Of a stretch of DNA of 64,000 nucleotides, positions 25,729 to 35,193 are shown in pieces. The notes beneath the pieces were generated by a model. It did no database searches. It was not told the DNA's origin and saw only the letters and a list, made by a program, of their open reading frames with translations. The translations under genes were made by a program, and so were the position numbers. Position 1 is the first letter of the stretch. Every line of letters begins with the position of its first letter. The DNA lies in the NCBI RefSeq assembly GCF_007004735.1, contig NZ_SSNL01000005.1, positions 310,001-374,000 of the forward strand, read 5' to 3'. The DNA is from Salinigranum halophilum (GTDB taxonomy: Archaea; Halobacteriota; Halobacteria; Halobacteriales; Haloferacaceae).

Positions 25729-27570
25729 ATGAGCGAAGCAGCGACAGTGACCCGGCTGTTCGGTGGGCCGGGGAGCGGGAAAACGACCGCCCTCCTCGAC
25801 CGCGTCGAGACACTCCTCGAAGAGGAGCGAGTCGACGTCTCCGACGTCCTCGTCGTCTCGTACACGCGCGCCGCCGCCGCCGAGATTCGCGAACGGCTCG
25901 CGGAACGGCTCGATACGAACCCACGAGCGCTGAAGGGGAACGTCTCGACGATGCACGCGAAGGCGTACGAGCTGTTGAACCTCTCGCGCGGCGACGTCGT
26001 CGGCGAGAAGGACAAACAGGCGTTCTGTGAGGAGTACGGCATCGAGTACGAGGACGAGTACAAGAGCGGGGGGCGCCGGACCGCCCGCTCGACGACGCTC
26101 GGGAACAAGATCATCGCCACCTCCCAGTGGCTCCAGCGGACGAGGCGGGACGTGGCCGACTGGTACGACGTCCCCTTCCAGTGGAACGTCGAGGAGGTCC
26201 GACTCCCCCCCGATATCGACCCCAACGCCCAGGAGGGGAACAAGTACACCCCGACGTGGCCCTCGTCGGACGACCGCGTCGACATCCCCGAGGCCATCCG
26301 CGCCTGGCGGGCGTACAAGGGCGACAACGGGCTGGTCGGCTTCGCCGACATGCTCGAACGGGTGAAACAGCGGTCGCTCGTCCCCCACGTCGACTACCTC
26401 GTCATCGACGAGTTCCAGGACATCACCACCCTCCAGTACGACGTCTACGAGGAGTGGAAGCCGCACATGAAGAAGGTGCTCATCGCCGGCGACGACGACC
26501 AGGTCGTCTACGCGTGGCAAGGTGCGGACCCCGACCTGTTGCTCGACACGCCCCGCGACGAGGACGTCATCCTCCCGAACTCGTACCGGCTGCCGTCGAA
26601 GATTCTGAACGTCGTCAACCGCGAGATTCGTCACATCGACAAGCGCCAGGAGAAGGACCTCAAGCCCCGGAAGGAAGGCGGCGTCGTCGAGGGGGTCCAC
26701 AACCCCTCGATGCTCGACCTCGCCCGGAACGTCCGGTACACCGTCGAGCAGGACGAGGGAACCGTGATGATACTGTTCAGAGCGCGCTACCAGATGTTCC
26801 AGTTCATCGACGAGTTCCTCCCGCTCGGGATGCCCTTCTCGACGCTGACGGACCAGCGGATGTGGACCGACCGGCTGACGGATTACGTCCACGCCGTCGA
26901 GAAGATGGTCGACGAGGAACCCATCACAGGGCTCGAAGCCCGCCGACTGGCGGACATGCTCCAGGAGTCGACGTTCGGGTCGAACGAGCGCGACGACCTG
27001 TACGACCTCATCGACGAGTACGAGGAGGCGGCGGACACCGAGGACCTCGCCGCGTTCACCATCCCGGCGGACGAGGTGCGGAACCTCGCCCCGTTCATGC
27101 CCGACGGGGCCTCGGCCTCCGACATGGTGCGCAAGGTGACGAGCTTCCAGCGCAAATCCGTCGCGGCGTACTTCGAGGGACCGTACCAGGGGATGGACTC
27201 GGACCACGTCCGCCTGGGGACCATCCACTCCGCGAAGGGTCGCGAGGCCGACCACGTCTTCGTCTCGACCGACCTCACCGAGAAGGTCGTCGAGCAGATG
27301 GCCGCCTCCGTGAGCGAGGAGGAGTTAGACGCACACGGCCTCGAGGAGTTCACCTCGACGACGAGTCCCGTCCCCATCCTGACCGACAACGAGCGCCGCG
27401 TCTTCTACGTGGGGATGTCACGCGCCCGCGAACGGCTCGTCATCCTCGAGAACCTCGTCGACGGGGCCCCGACGCTTCCGGTCAGCGTCCTCCTTCACAA
27501 CGAGCTCCGCGAGGACACGCTGGAGGACCTCCTCGACGCCGCACAGGAACCGCTCGCGCCGGAGCCGTAG
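25729..27570 (+). CDS. UvrD/PcrA-type superfamily 1 DNA helicase
   Basis: A 613-residue ATP-dependent DNA helicase. Motif I is GGPGSGKTT at 12-20, motif Ia SYTRAAAAEIRERL, motif II DEFQD at 227-231, motif III GDDDQVVYAWQGAD, motif V HSAKGREADHVF, and motif VI VGMSRARERLVIL. It is somewhat shorter than bacterial UvrD (about 720), with a reduced 1B/2B region. It likely acts in DNA repair or in removing nucleoprotein blocks. The M24-like gene follows 46 bases downstream on the same strand. Confidence 0.95.
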   Translation: MSEAATVTRLFGGPGSGKTTALLDRVETLLEEERVDVSDVLVVSYTRAAAAEIRERLAERLDTNPRALKGNVSTMHAKAYELLNLSRGDVVGEKDKQAFCEEYGIEYEDEYKSGGRRTARSTTLGNKIIATSQWLQRTRRDVADWYDVPFQWNVEEVRLPPDIDPNAQEGNKYTPTWPSSDDRVDIPEAIRAWRAYKGDNGLVGFADMLERVKQRSLVPHVDYLVIDEFQDITTLQYDVYEEWKPHMKKVLIAGDDDQVVYAWQGADPDLLLDTPRDEDVILPNSYRLPSKILNVVNREIRHIDKRQEKDLKPRKEGGVVEGVHNPSMLDLARNVRYTVEQDEGTVMILFRARYQMFQFIDEFLPLGMPFSTLTDQRMWTDRLTDYVHAVEKMVDEEPITGLEARRLADMLQESTFGSNERDDLYDLIDEYEEAADTEDLAAFTIPADEVRNLAPFMPDGASASDMVRKVTSFQRKSVAAYFEGPYQGMDSDHVRLGTIHSAKGREADHVFVSTDLTEKVVEQMAASVSEEELDAHGLEEFTSTTSPVPILTDNERRVFYVGMSRARERLVILENLVDGAPTLPVSVLLHNELREDTLEDLLDAAQEPLAPEP

Positions 27571-27616
27571 CGCTCTCGCCGTGCCCGTCGGCCGAGTCGA
27601 CCCCGGAGGCGTCCGC

Positions 27617-28726
27617 GTGAGTCGTATCGAGCGCGCCCTCGAAGCCGTCCGTGAGCGACTGCGCTCCAGCGACGCCGGGGCCGCGTTCGTCCACGCCGCG
27701 AGCGACGCCGACAGCGACTACCTCGGTGCCGACGCCGTCGTCGTGACGGCCGACGACGCGGTGTGGCTCCGCGCCAGCGGGGTCGGGCGAGACCGCACGG
27801 ACGAGACCCCACACGTCGACCACCGCCTCGTCGACGACCCGGCGGGGGCCGTCGCGGGCGTCCTCGACGAACTGGGGGCGAGCGGGACGGTGCTCACGCC
27901 CCGCGGCGTCCGCCACGACGTCGCCCTCTTCGTCGAACGGGCGGGCTACGACCTCGCCTCGACCGCGGTGCTCGCGGACGCACGAGCCGTGAAAACCACA
28001 GCAGAGCGCGACGCGGTCCGGGCGCTCGGGACGGCCGCCACCGCCGGCTTCGACACGGCGGTCGAACGGCTCGCGACGGCCGACGTCGAAGCGGACACGC
28101 TCTGGACAGGAGGGGCGGACGGGGCGGCACCGCTGACGGTCGAACGCCTCACCGATGCGGTGGCCGCCGCGCTCGCGGGCGACGGGGTGGAGACACCCGG
28201 CGTTCGCGTCCGGGGGGTCGCAGACGGGGCACTCCCGGCCGACCGGCCCATCGTCGTCGAGTGCCAGCCGGCCGGCGTGGGGGTGTGTCTCCGCGCCGCG
28301 TGGACGCTCGTCGTCGACGGCGACGGCGGGTGGGAGCGGCGGGCACAACTCGCACTCGACGCCGGACACCGGGCCGGTCGCGGAACGCTGGCCGCGGCAC
28401 TCGACGGCGAGTCGGTGACTGTCGGGGAGGTCGCGGCCGAGGTCCGCGCGGAGGTGACGGCGTACGGTTTCGGCGAGCCGACCGTCGACGTGTACGGCGT
28501 CGGGCAGTCGGCGTACGAACGCCCACGGGGAAACGAGGAGCTCAGCGAGGGGCAGGTCGTGGTCGTCGCCGCGAGTGTCACACGGGCGGCCGACGAGACG
28601 GTGCACGCGAGGCGGCGAGGGGACGTCGTGAGCCACGTCGAGACGCTCTGTCTCGACGACGGGGTCGAGCGGCTCGTCTCACTACCGTCGTCGTTGTCAC
28701 CGGCTCGGTCTCTGGACGAGCGGTAG
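27617..28726 (+). CDS. M24-like protein, probably catalytically inactive
   Basis: A 369-residue protein of creatinase/M24 architecture: an N-terminal creatinase-like domain (about 1-120), the linker DARAVKTTAERDAVRALGTAA that starts the catalytic domain, and a pita-bread-like C-terminal half. The metal ligands expected in M24 peptidases are missing. Where a DxG...D pair is normal it reads PIVVECQPAGVGV, and the HGVG motif is VYGVGQ. It is therefore probably not a working aminopeptidase. The start is GTG at 27617; a GTG at 27581 is also possible. Convergent with the next gene, two bases apart. Confidence 0.75.
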   Translation: MSRIERALEAVRERLRSSDAGAAFVHAASDADSDYLGADAVVVTADDAVWLRASGVGRDRTDETPHVDHRLVDDPAGAVAGVLDELGASGTVLTPRGVRHDVALFVERAGYDLASTAVLADARAVKTTAERDAVRALGTAATAGFDTAVERLATADVEADTLWTGGADGAAPLTVERLTDAVAAALAGDGVETPGVRVRGVADGALPADRPIVVECQPAGVGVCLRAAWTLVVDGDGGWERRAQLALDAGHRAGRGTLAAALDGESVTVGEVAAEVRAEVTAYGFGEPTVDVYGVGQSAYERPRGNEELSEGQVVVVAASVTRAADETVHARRRGDVVSHVETLCLDDGVERLVSLPSSLSPARSLDER

Positions 28727-28728
28727 CG

Positions 28729-28974
28729 TCACTCGTCGTCCTCGTCGGGCAGCTTGACCGCCTTGCCGACGGCCTTCTCTGCGGCCGCGGCGGGGATGTC
28801 TGCAGGGGTCGTGAGCATGCGCGGGAGAACGACCATCAGCACGGCGACGACGAGGGCGACACCGCCGAGGAAGGTGTCCCCGCCGAGGAGTGTGTCGAGA
28901 CCGAAGATACCGAGCGGGATGGCGAAGATGAGGCTCGCCGCCAGCTGTATCGATTCGGAGATACCCAGCGACAT
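28729..28974 (-). CDS. Small two-segment membrane protein
   Basis: An 81-residue protein with two predicted membrane segments (about 7-30 and 36-54), then a charged tail ending KLPDEDDE. The segment PLGIFGLDTLLGGDTFLGG between them is typical of a small haloarchaeal membrane-protein family without assigned function. The start is the ATG at 28974. It is convergent with the M24-like gene and divergent from the SLC13 permease gene. Confidence 0.75.
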   Translation of the reverse strand: MSLGISESIQLAASLIFAIPLGIFGLDTLLGGDTFLGGVALVVAVLMVVLPRMLTTPADIPAAAAEKAVGKAVKLPDEDDE

Positions 28975-29076
28975 GGCGAGGAGTTGGCGAGCGGCCGGTA
29001 AAAGCGCGCCGTCTCTCGGCGCGTCGGCCCCGTCGGTGAGGCCAACAGCTAAGCCACGTCGCCGGGTGGGACGCAT

Positions 29077-30906
29077 ATGATTCTCGGCCTCGCCACCGAG
29101 ACGGCACTGGTGTTCGGGCTCATCCTCGTCACTGTCGTGCTGTTCGTCACCGAGGTCGTCTCGCCCGACATCGTCGCCATCGGGCTCGTCGTCGCCCTCG
29201 TCGTCCTCGGTCCGTGGACCGGTATCTCGGCCGAGGAGGGGCTCTCGGGCTTCTCTAACACCGCGACGGTGACCATCCTGGCGATGTACGTCCTCTCGAA
29301 GGGCGTCCAGGAGACCGGCATCGTCCGACGGCTGGGCGCGGAGGTCGCCCACGTCACCCGGGGGAACGAGAACCGCCTCCTCGCGGCGGTCGTCGGGTTG
29401 ACCGGCCCCATCGCGGGGGTCGTCAACAACACGCCGGTCGTCGCGGTGTTCATCCCGATGGTGACCGACCTCGCCGAGGAGGCGGGCGTCTCCCCGTCGA
29501 AGCTCCTCTTGCCCCTCTCGTACGCCTCGATGCTCGGGGGGACGCTCACTCTCATCGGTACCGCGACGAACCTCGTCGCCAGCGACCTCTCGAGAGCACT
29601 TCTGGGCCACCCCTTCAGCATGTTCGAGTTCACCCACCTCGGCGTGGTCGTCCTCGTCGTCGGGAGCGCGTACCTCCTCACCGTCGGGAAGGCGCTCACG
29701 CCGGCGCGAGTGACCCCGGGAGACCGGACCGCACAGTACGAGGTCGAGGCGTACCTCGCGCGGGTGCTCGTGCCGTCCCGCTCGCCGCTCGTCGGCGTCC
29801 CCGCGGCCGGCGTCGTGAGCGACGCCGCACGCGACCTCGACCTCGACATCCTCGACGTCGTCCGCGGCGACGAACACTTCGTCGCGAGCGAGTCCGACCG
29901 GGAACTGAACGCGCGCGACATTCTCACGGTTCGGGGCGCACCGGACGAGATCAAGCGGTTCTGCGACGTCGCCGACCTCCGATACCTCCCGCGGGCGACG
30001 GTCGGCGACGAGGAACTCGACAACCCCGCCGAGGGGACACTCGTCGAACTGGGCGTCCCGGGCGACTCGTCCGTCGTCGGCGACACCATCGCGGAGGCCA
30101 GAGTGAGAGAGCGGTACGACGCGACCGTCATCGCGGTCCGCCGCCGGAACGGCGACCTCGTCCGCGAACGCTTCGGAGACCACGTCATCGAGGCCGGCGA
30201 CTCCCTGTTGTTGCAGACGACGGACGAGACGGTCGACTACCTCTTAGAGACCCACGAGTTCGTCGTCACCGGCGAGGTGCCGGACCTCGTCGACCGGATG
30301 CGCGCGCGCGAACTCCAGCCGACGACGCTCCCGGCGCTCGGTATCGTCCTCACCGTCATCGGACTGGCCGCGCTCGGCGTCGTCCCCATCGTCATCGCGG
30401 CGCTCGGCGGCGTCGTCGCGATGGTCGTCACGGGCGTGCTGACCCCGTCCGACGCCTACGACGCCGTCAACTGGAACGTCATCTTCCTTCTCGCGGGCGT
30501 CATCCCGCTCGGGCTAGCGATGCAGGAGACCGGCGGCGTGGCAGTCATCGCGTCGGGCGTCGTCTCGCTCTCGGCGGTCGTCCCCGCAATCGGGATGCTG
30601 GCGGCGTTCTACGTCCTGACTGGACTCCTCGCGAACGTCGTGACACCCGTCGCGAGCGTCGTACTCCTCCTCCCCGTCGCCGTCGACACCGCGGGGCGAA
30701 TCGGCGCTGACCCGTTCGCGTTCGTCCTCGCCGTCACCTTCGCCGCCTCGACGGCCTTCATGACGCCCGTCGGCTACCAGACGAACCTCATGGTGTACGG
30801 CCCCGGCGGCTACCGGTTCACCGATTACGTCCGCGTCGGCGCGCCGCTCCAGGCACTCTTGACCGTCGTGACCACGCTCGGTATCGTCTTCTTCTGGGGA
30901 CTGTAA
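29077..30906 (+). CDS. SLC13-family permease with internal RCK_C (TrkA-C) domains
   Basis: A 609-residue transporter. The first half has membrane segments with the family motif GVVNNTPVVAVFIPMV and TLIGTATNLVAS, the re-entrant SNT-like motif of SLC13/ArsB-type carriers. A soluble middle portion (about 205-400) holds two TrkA-C/RCK_C-like ligand-binding domains (around VEAYLARVLVPSRSPLVG and GTLVELGVPGDSSVVG). The second half repeats the transport fold with VTPVASVVLLLP and TPVGYQTNLMVYGPGGY. It probably imports an anion such as a dicarboxylate or sulfate; the substrate cannot be fixed. It abuts the opposing DUF502 gene with no gap. Confidence 0.93.
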   Translation: MILGLATETALVFGLILVTVVLFVTEVVSPDIVAIGLVVALVVLGPWTGISAEEGLSGFSNTATVTILAMYVLSKGVQETGIVRRLGAEVAHVTRGNENRLLAAVVGLTGPIAGVVNNTPVVAVFIPMVTDLAEEAGVSPSKLLLPLSYASMLGGTLTLIGTATNLVASDLSRALLGHPFSMFEFTHLGVVVLVVGSAYLLTVGKALTPARVTPGDRTAQYEVEAYLARVLVPSRSPLVGVPAAGVVSDAARDLDLDILDVVRGDEHFVASESDRELNARDILTVRGAPDEIKRFCDVADLRYLPRATVGDEELDNPAEGTLVELGVPGDSSVVGDTIAEARVRERYDATVIAVRRRNGDLVRERFGDHVIEAGDSLLLQTTDETVDYLLETHEFVVTGEVPDLVDRMRARELQPTTLPALGIVLTVIGLAALGVVPIVIAALGGVVAMVVTGVLTPSDAYDAVNWNVIFLLAGVIPLGLAMQETGGVAVIASGVVSLSAVVPAIGMLAAFYVLTGLLANVVTPVASVVLLLPVAVDTAGRIGADPFAFVLAVTFAASTAFMTPVGYQTNLMVYGPGGYRFTDYVRVGAPLQALLTVVTTLGIVFFWGL

Positions 30907-31569
30907 TCAGTCGGCGATGACGCCCTGTGGGAGGTCGTCTTCCATGTCCTCCGCGCTCAGCCCGGTCGTGACGATGATGCGGAACCCCCGGCGGACGCTC
31001 ATGTCGAGTTCCCACAGTTCGTCTTCGGGCACCATCAGGAGTTTGCCGACGGTCGGGTTCGGGCTGTGGGGGACGAACACGGTCAGCAGGTCCTCGTCGG
31101 TGGTCTGGTTGACGCTTCGGGGGCTCTCGCTCGTCACGAAGCCGAGCATCCAGTGTCGCTCGCGCGGGTACTCGACGAGGACGACCCGCTCGTAGCTCTC
31201 GGTGGACTCGGTGAGCGACTCCGACACCTGTCGGACGCCGAAGTAGATGGTCCTGACGAGGGGGATGAGTCGGATGCCGCGCTCGAAACCGCCGAAGAGC
31301 CGCTGGCCGATGCTCTTGGTGGCGAGGTAGCCGACGAACGTGATGGAGACTGCGATGAGCAGCGCAGAGAGCACCTGTGCGGCTAGGACGAGGTCGCCCG
31401 AGTAGTCGAGCGTGGTGGCGAGGAACGGCTGGACCTGCCGGACGACGGGGCGGATGGTCGTCGTGACCCACTCGAAGACGAACTGGAGGACGAACAGCGT
31501 CACCGCGAGCGGCGCGACGAAGAAGAGGCCCGTGATGAAACTGTTTCGCAGTCGCGTGGCCAGAGACAT
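30907..31569 (-). CDS. DUF502 family membrane protein
   Basis: A 220-residue membrane protein with two transmembrane segments (about 8-32 and 58-80) and a soluble C-terminal domain with family features GIRLIPLVRTIYFGVRQV, LVEYPRERHWMLGFVTSE and FVPHSPNPTVGKLLMVPE. The DUF502 family is widespread in bacteria, archaea and plants. Some plant members (LIKE COV) affect vascular patterning and trafficking, but the archaeal role is unknown. The start is the ATG at 31569; it is divergent from riboflavin synthase. Confidence 0.92.
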   Translation of the reverse strand: MSLATRLRNSFITGLFFVAPLAVTLFVLQFVFEWVTTTIRPVVRQVQPFLATTLDYSGDLVLAAQVLSALLIAVSITFVGYLATKSIGQRLFGGFERGIRLIPLVRTIYFGVRQVSESLTESTESYERVVLVEYPRERHWMLGFVTSESPRSVNQTTDEDLLTVFVPHSPNPTVGKLLMVPEDELWELDMSVRRGFRIIVTTGLSAEDMEDDLPQGVIAD

Positions 31570-31675
31570 ACAGACGCTCGCGGGGCGGATGACAAAAGCG
31601 TACGGTCGACCGGGAGGCGGTCGACCGCGAACCCGAGAGAGAAACCCGTATGAGGCACGCCTCCCAACCGCGAAT

Positions 31676-32290
31676 ATGTTCACCGGAATCGTCGAGGCCA
31701 CGGGCGAAATCCAGTCGGTGACGGCGACCGACGACGGTCGTCGCCTCCGTATCACCCACGACTTCGGCGCGCTCCACCACGGACAGTCGATCAGCGTCAG
31801 CGGCGTCTGCCTCACGGTCGAACGCTTCGACGACGACTGGTTCGAGGTGTTTCTCGCCGCGGAGACCGTCGCGAAGACCTACCTGGGAACGGTCGACGAG
31901 GGCGACGTCGTCAACCTCGAGCGGGCGCTCGCCGCGGACGGTCGGTTCGACGGCCACCTCGTCCAGGGTCACGTCGACACGACGGCGACCGTCGAGGCGG
32001 TCGAGCGGGTCGGCGAGGACTGGCGATACCGCTTCTCGCTGCCGCCCGAGGTTCGGCAGTACGTCGTCTCGAAGGGCTCAGTCGCCCTCGACGGTATCTC
32101 GCTGACCGTCGCCGAGCGGGGTGCGGAGACGTTCGACGTCGCCATCATCCCGACGACGTACGAGCTGACGGCACTGTCCGAAAAGTCGCCGGGCGACCCG
32201 ATTCACGTCGAGGTCGACGTCGTCGCCAAGTACGTCGAGTCGATGCTCGAGGGGTATCTCGCCGGTGTCGACGAACGGCTGGAGCGGTGA
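31676..32290 (+). CDS. ribE: Riboflavin synthase, alpha subunit type
   Basis: This enzyme makes riboflavin from two molecules of 6,7-dimethyl-8-ribityllumazine. The 204-residue protein is two tandem lumazine-binding domains. The first opens MFTGIVEATGEI and has SGVCLTV, and the second starts near DGHLVQGHVDTTA with GSVALDGISLTV. It is of the bacterial trimeric type, as is usual in haloarchaea, not the archaeal RibC type of methanogens. The start is the ATG at 31676. It is convergent with the PrsW gene, three bases apart. Confidence 0.96.
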   Translation: MFTGIVEATGEIQSVTATDDGRRLRITHDFGALHHGQSISVSGVCLTVERFDDDWFEVFLAAETVAKTYLGTVDEGDVVNLERALAADGRFDGHLVQGHVDTTATVEAVERVGEDWRYRFSLPPEVRQYVVSKGSVALDGISLTVAERGAETFDVAIIPTTYELTALSEKSPGDPIHVEVDVVAKYVESMLEGYLAGVDERLER

Positions 32291-32293
32291 GCC

Positions 32294-33304
32294 TTACTCG
32301 AACTCGGTCGGTTCGGAGTGGAGGTCACGCTCGTGGGTCACGTCGGCAGCGTGGGCGGTGTGGTAGGCGTCGCGGTAGCGTTTGATCTTCCCGACGAGGT
32401 ACAGGCCGAAGACACCGTCGAAGAGGACGACGTAGCCGAAGAACGCGAGGATCGGCGGGAGGCCAGTCACCGCCGCGATGATGCCGGAACCGATGCCGAC
32501 GGTGGAGTTGTACGTGGCGTGGATGAGCGCCGCGATGATGAGCCCCTTGATGACGATGGGGCCGGCGTTCTCGCGGTTGAACTTCGCCAGCCCGAGGTAG
32601 TAGCCCGCGATGGCCGAATAGATGACGTGGCCCGGCCCGGCGAGGGCGCGGACGGCCGTGATGCCGCCACCCATCCCGATGAGGCCGAGTCCGAGGTCGA
32701 CGTCGGCCGCAGTGCCGAGGTTCTGTGTGATGTACAGCGAGTTCTCGATGGTGGCGAAACCGAGACCGGCCATCGCGCCGTAGACGGCACCGTCGACGAC
32801 GGCGTCGAACTCGTCTCGTCGGTAGGCGTGGAGGCGGACCGCCAGCAGTTTGACCGTCTCTTCGACGGGGCCGACGATGAGGAAGAAGAAGCCGACGGAG
32901 CCGACGAAGCCGAGCATCTGGAACGCAGGCTGGGCGAACGAGTTGAGGACGGCCGCGAAGTTGGCCGTGAGGACGCCGAGGAGGAACGTCGCGACGAGCA
33001 GCGAGAGCGGTTCGCTCGTCGTGACGTCGCTGTAGTAGACGTACGCCGCGAGGCCGAGCGCCGGGACGGCCGAGAGGAGGGTGAGGACGCCGACCTGGAG
33101 GTCGGTGAGGGCGGCCAGCCCACCGATAGCGAGGAGGATGAGGAACGCGGCGAGGACGACACCGACCCGCGCGGTTCCGACGATGAGCCGGTAGAGAGCG
33201 ACGGAGAGCCCATCGAGCGACGTCCGTTCCTCCCACGTCGACACGTCGTAGAGGTCGACACCGTCGTCCGACGCGGACTCGACGGGGTCAACGCGGTCAC
33301 TCAT
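32294..33304 (-). CDS. PrsW family intramembrane metalloprotease
   Basis: A 336-residue polytopic membrane protein. After a 45-residue acidic tail there are about eight hydrophobic segments. The PrsW signature is present: EExxK-type VEETVKLLAVRLH, then ENSLYI, and IHATYNSTVG supplying a conserved histidine. Bacillus PrsW cleaves an anti-sigma factor within the membrane; archaea lack sigma factors, so the substrate here must differ. The ATG at 33304 is chosen because the upstream extension of the frame has no family similarity. Confidence 0.9.
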   Translation of the reverse strand: MSDRVDPVESASDDGVDLYDVSTWEERTSLDGLSVALYRLIVGTARVGVVLAAFLILLAIGGLAALTDLQVGVLTLLSAVPALGLAAYVYYSDVTTSEPLSLLVATFLLGVLTANFAAVLNSFAQPAFQMLGFVGSVGFFFLIVGPVEETVKLLAVRLHAYRRDEFDAVVDGAVYGAMAGLGFATIENSLYITQNLGTAADVDLGLGLIGMGGGITAVRALAGPGHVIYSAIAGYYLGLAKFNRENAGPIVIKGLIIAALIHATYNSTVGIGSGIIAAVTGLPPILAFFGYVVLFDGVFGLYLVGKIKRYRDAYHTAHAADVTHERDLHSEPTEFE

Positions 33305-33424
33305 GGTCGTATCTGACACCGTGACGGTTAATGTCTTATCACCGGTCGGACGGACGAAGCGCACAGTGTGCGCGGCACGAACGGAGGTTGAAGCGTTGAA
33401 GACCCCCGAGACACACGTTCCGGT

Positions 33425-33799
33425 ATGCACTTCGACCAGCGGACACAGCAGGCGCTCCGCGACGCCGGACTCTCGCGTGCGGACGTCCGGGCCGTCTCGA
33501 AGGCCATCTCCGAGGCTGCCGAACGCGACGCGGAGACGCTCGGCGCCTTCTTCGACGGCGTCGACACCGTCTACTCCGACATGGAGATGGCACACAGCGC
33601 CGACGAGGTTCAAGAACACGCCGTCGCGTACATCGACTTGTACACGCACGGGAGCGACATCCGCGGCTACCTCCGGTTCGATTCGTGGGGAGTCCCCGTG
33701 GACGGCGGACGACCACTCACCGACGAGAAGGTCGAACTCTCCCTCGGCGGAACCGTCAACGACCGTGTCCGCTTCGTCCACGACAGAGACGCGTTATGA
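33425..33799 (+). CDS. Conserved haloarchaeal hypothetical protein
   Basis: A 124-residue soluble protein beginning MHFDQRTQQALRDAGL, with a helical N-terminal half and a strand-rich C-terminal half (IRGYLRFDSWGVPVDGG, ELSLGGTVNDRVRFVHD). I do not recognise a characterised domain. Its stop overlaps the start of the FAU-1 gene by four bases (ATGA), so it is translated together with an RNA-processing factor and may have a related role. Confidence 0.75.
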   Translation: MHFDQRTQQALRDAGLSRADVRAVSKAISEAAERDAETLGAFFDGVDTVYSDMEMAHSADEVQEHAVAYIDLYTHGSDIRGYLRFDSWGVPVDGGRPLTDEKVELSLGGTVNDRVRFVHDRDAL

Positions 33800-35193
33800 C
33801 GGCCCGGATTCGAGTCAGGGGAATCTATTCGACGGCGCTGACGCGCGTCCTCCTCACGTCGGGGTACGACGTCGTTCAGGCATCGCCGCCGATCCGCCGG
33901 CGGTTCGACGAGTCGTTCGACGACACCGACCACGACGTCGACGTGGAGACGACGAACGACAGACAGGGCGTCGGTGTCGGCGGCGAGTCGGCGGTCGTCG
34001 CCGACGTCGTCGAGACGCTCCGCGTCGGGACCGACACGCTCGCGTGGGAGTCACAGACACCGCGGGGAGCCGTGTTCGACGCGCGTGTTGTCGAGACGCT
34101 GGGCGGCGGCGCGGTCTGTGACCTCGGCGAGGGCGAGGGCTACCTTCCCTACCACGTGACCGACACGCACGTCGAGGAGGGCGACGAACTCCGCGTCCAG
34201 GTCCGTGCGGATCGGCCACCGTGGAGCGGGGACCGAGCCGAACTCGGGACGACGCTGGAGACGGACGCCGGGTTGGCGACGCTCGTCGCCGGCAAGCGCG
34301 GTGTGACCGTCGACACGCGCGACGACGCCGCGGGACGCGAACTCGCCGGGATGACCGACCTGCTCGGCGTCGACGTCCCCGAGGGGTGGGGGATTCGCTG
34401 GCGACACGCCGCGACGGACGCGGACATGGAGACGCTTCGGACGGCGCTGACCGATGCCGTCGACCGTGCGACGGCACTCGCGTCGGTGCGAGACGAACCC
34501 ATCGAGGCACCGAGCCGTCGGCTCCGGCCGGCGTCGACGTCCTGGGTGTGGTTCGGTCGCGAGTCCCGCTTCGCGCTCGACGACTATCGCCGCGAGGTGG
34601 CGACGACGATGCCCGGTCACCACCGGACGAAGGCCGGGTCCGAGGCCGCGAGCGCCGGCGTCGACTTCGCCGAGGCGCTCTGTGTCCCCGAAGGGGAGTT
34701 CCCCTTCGACGTCGTCACCAGGCAGTTCGGGCCCGTCGAGGGCGATACGGTCAGTATCGGACACGGGAAGCCCGACGGCCGACTCATCACGCTCGGCCGC
34801 GGCGAGGTGGTCGAACACGGCCCCGACGGGACGCTCGCCGTCCGGCGAGAGATGGGTGGAAGCGGCACCTACGACGCGCTCGGGGTCGACCAGGAGCCGG
34901 GAGACGTCGCGCTCACGAAGTTCCGCGAGGGGCGCTGGTGGTACCCGACGGTCTACCGCAGTCACGAGGGCGAGGTGAAGGGGACGTACGTCAACGTCTG
35001 CACGCCGGTGGAGTGTTTCCCGGACGTCGTCCGCTACGTCGACCTCCACGTCGACGTCGTCAAACACGCCGACGGGGTGGTCGAACGCGTCGACGACGAC
35101 GAACTCGACGCCGCCGTCGAGGCGGGAGAGCTCAGCGAGACGCTCGCGGAGAAGGCTCGGAGCGTCGCGTCGAGCCTCGAGAGCGCGCTGTGA
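33796..35193 (+). CDS. FAU-1-type RNA-binding protein / ribonuclease
   Basis: A 465-residue protein of the archaeal FAU-1 (AU-1) family. It starts with an RNase E/G-like N-terminal region (TARIRVRGIYSTALTRVLLTSGYDVVQASPPI), followed by an S1-like segment with LPYHVTDTHVEEGD. From about 300 it carries a DUF402 domain ending in DLHVDVVKHADG and VDDDELDAAVEAG. In thermococci FAU-1 binds AU-rich RNA and has RNase activity linked to 5S rRNA maturation. The start overlaps the upstream small gene. Confidence 0.9.
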   Translation: MTARIRVRGIYSTALTRVLLTSGYDVVQASPPIRRRFDESFDDTDHDVDVETTNDRQGVGVGGESAVVADVVETLRVGTDTLAWESQTPRGAVFDARVVETLGGGAVCDLGEGEGYLPYHVTDTHVEEGDELRVQVRADRPPWSGDRAELGTTLETDAGLATLVAGKRGVTVDTRDDAAGRELAGMTDLLGVDVPEGWGIRWRHAATDADMETLRTALTDAVDRATALASVRDEPIEAPSRRLRPASTSWVWFGRESRFALDDYRREVATTMPGHHRTKAGSEAASAGVDFAEALCVPEGEFPFDVVTRQFGPVEGDTVSIGHGKPDGRLITLGRGEVVEHGPDGTLAVRREMGGSGTYDALGVDQEPGDVALTKFREGRWWYPTVYRSHEGEVKGTYVNVCTPVECFPDVVRYVDLHVDVVKHADGVVERVDDDELDAAVEAGELSETLAEKARSVASSLESAL

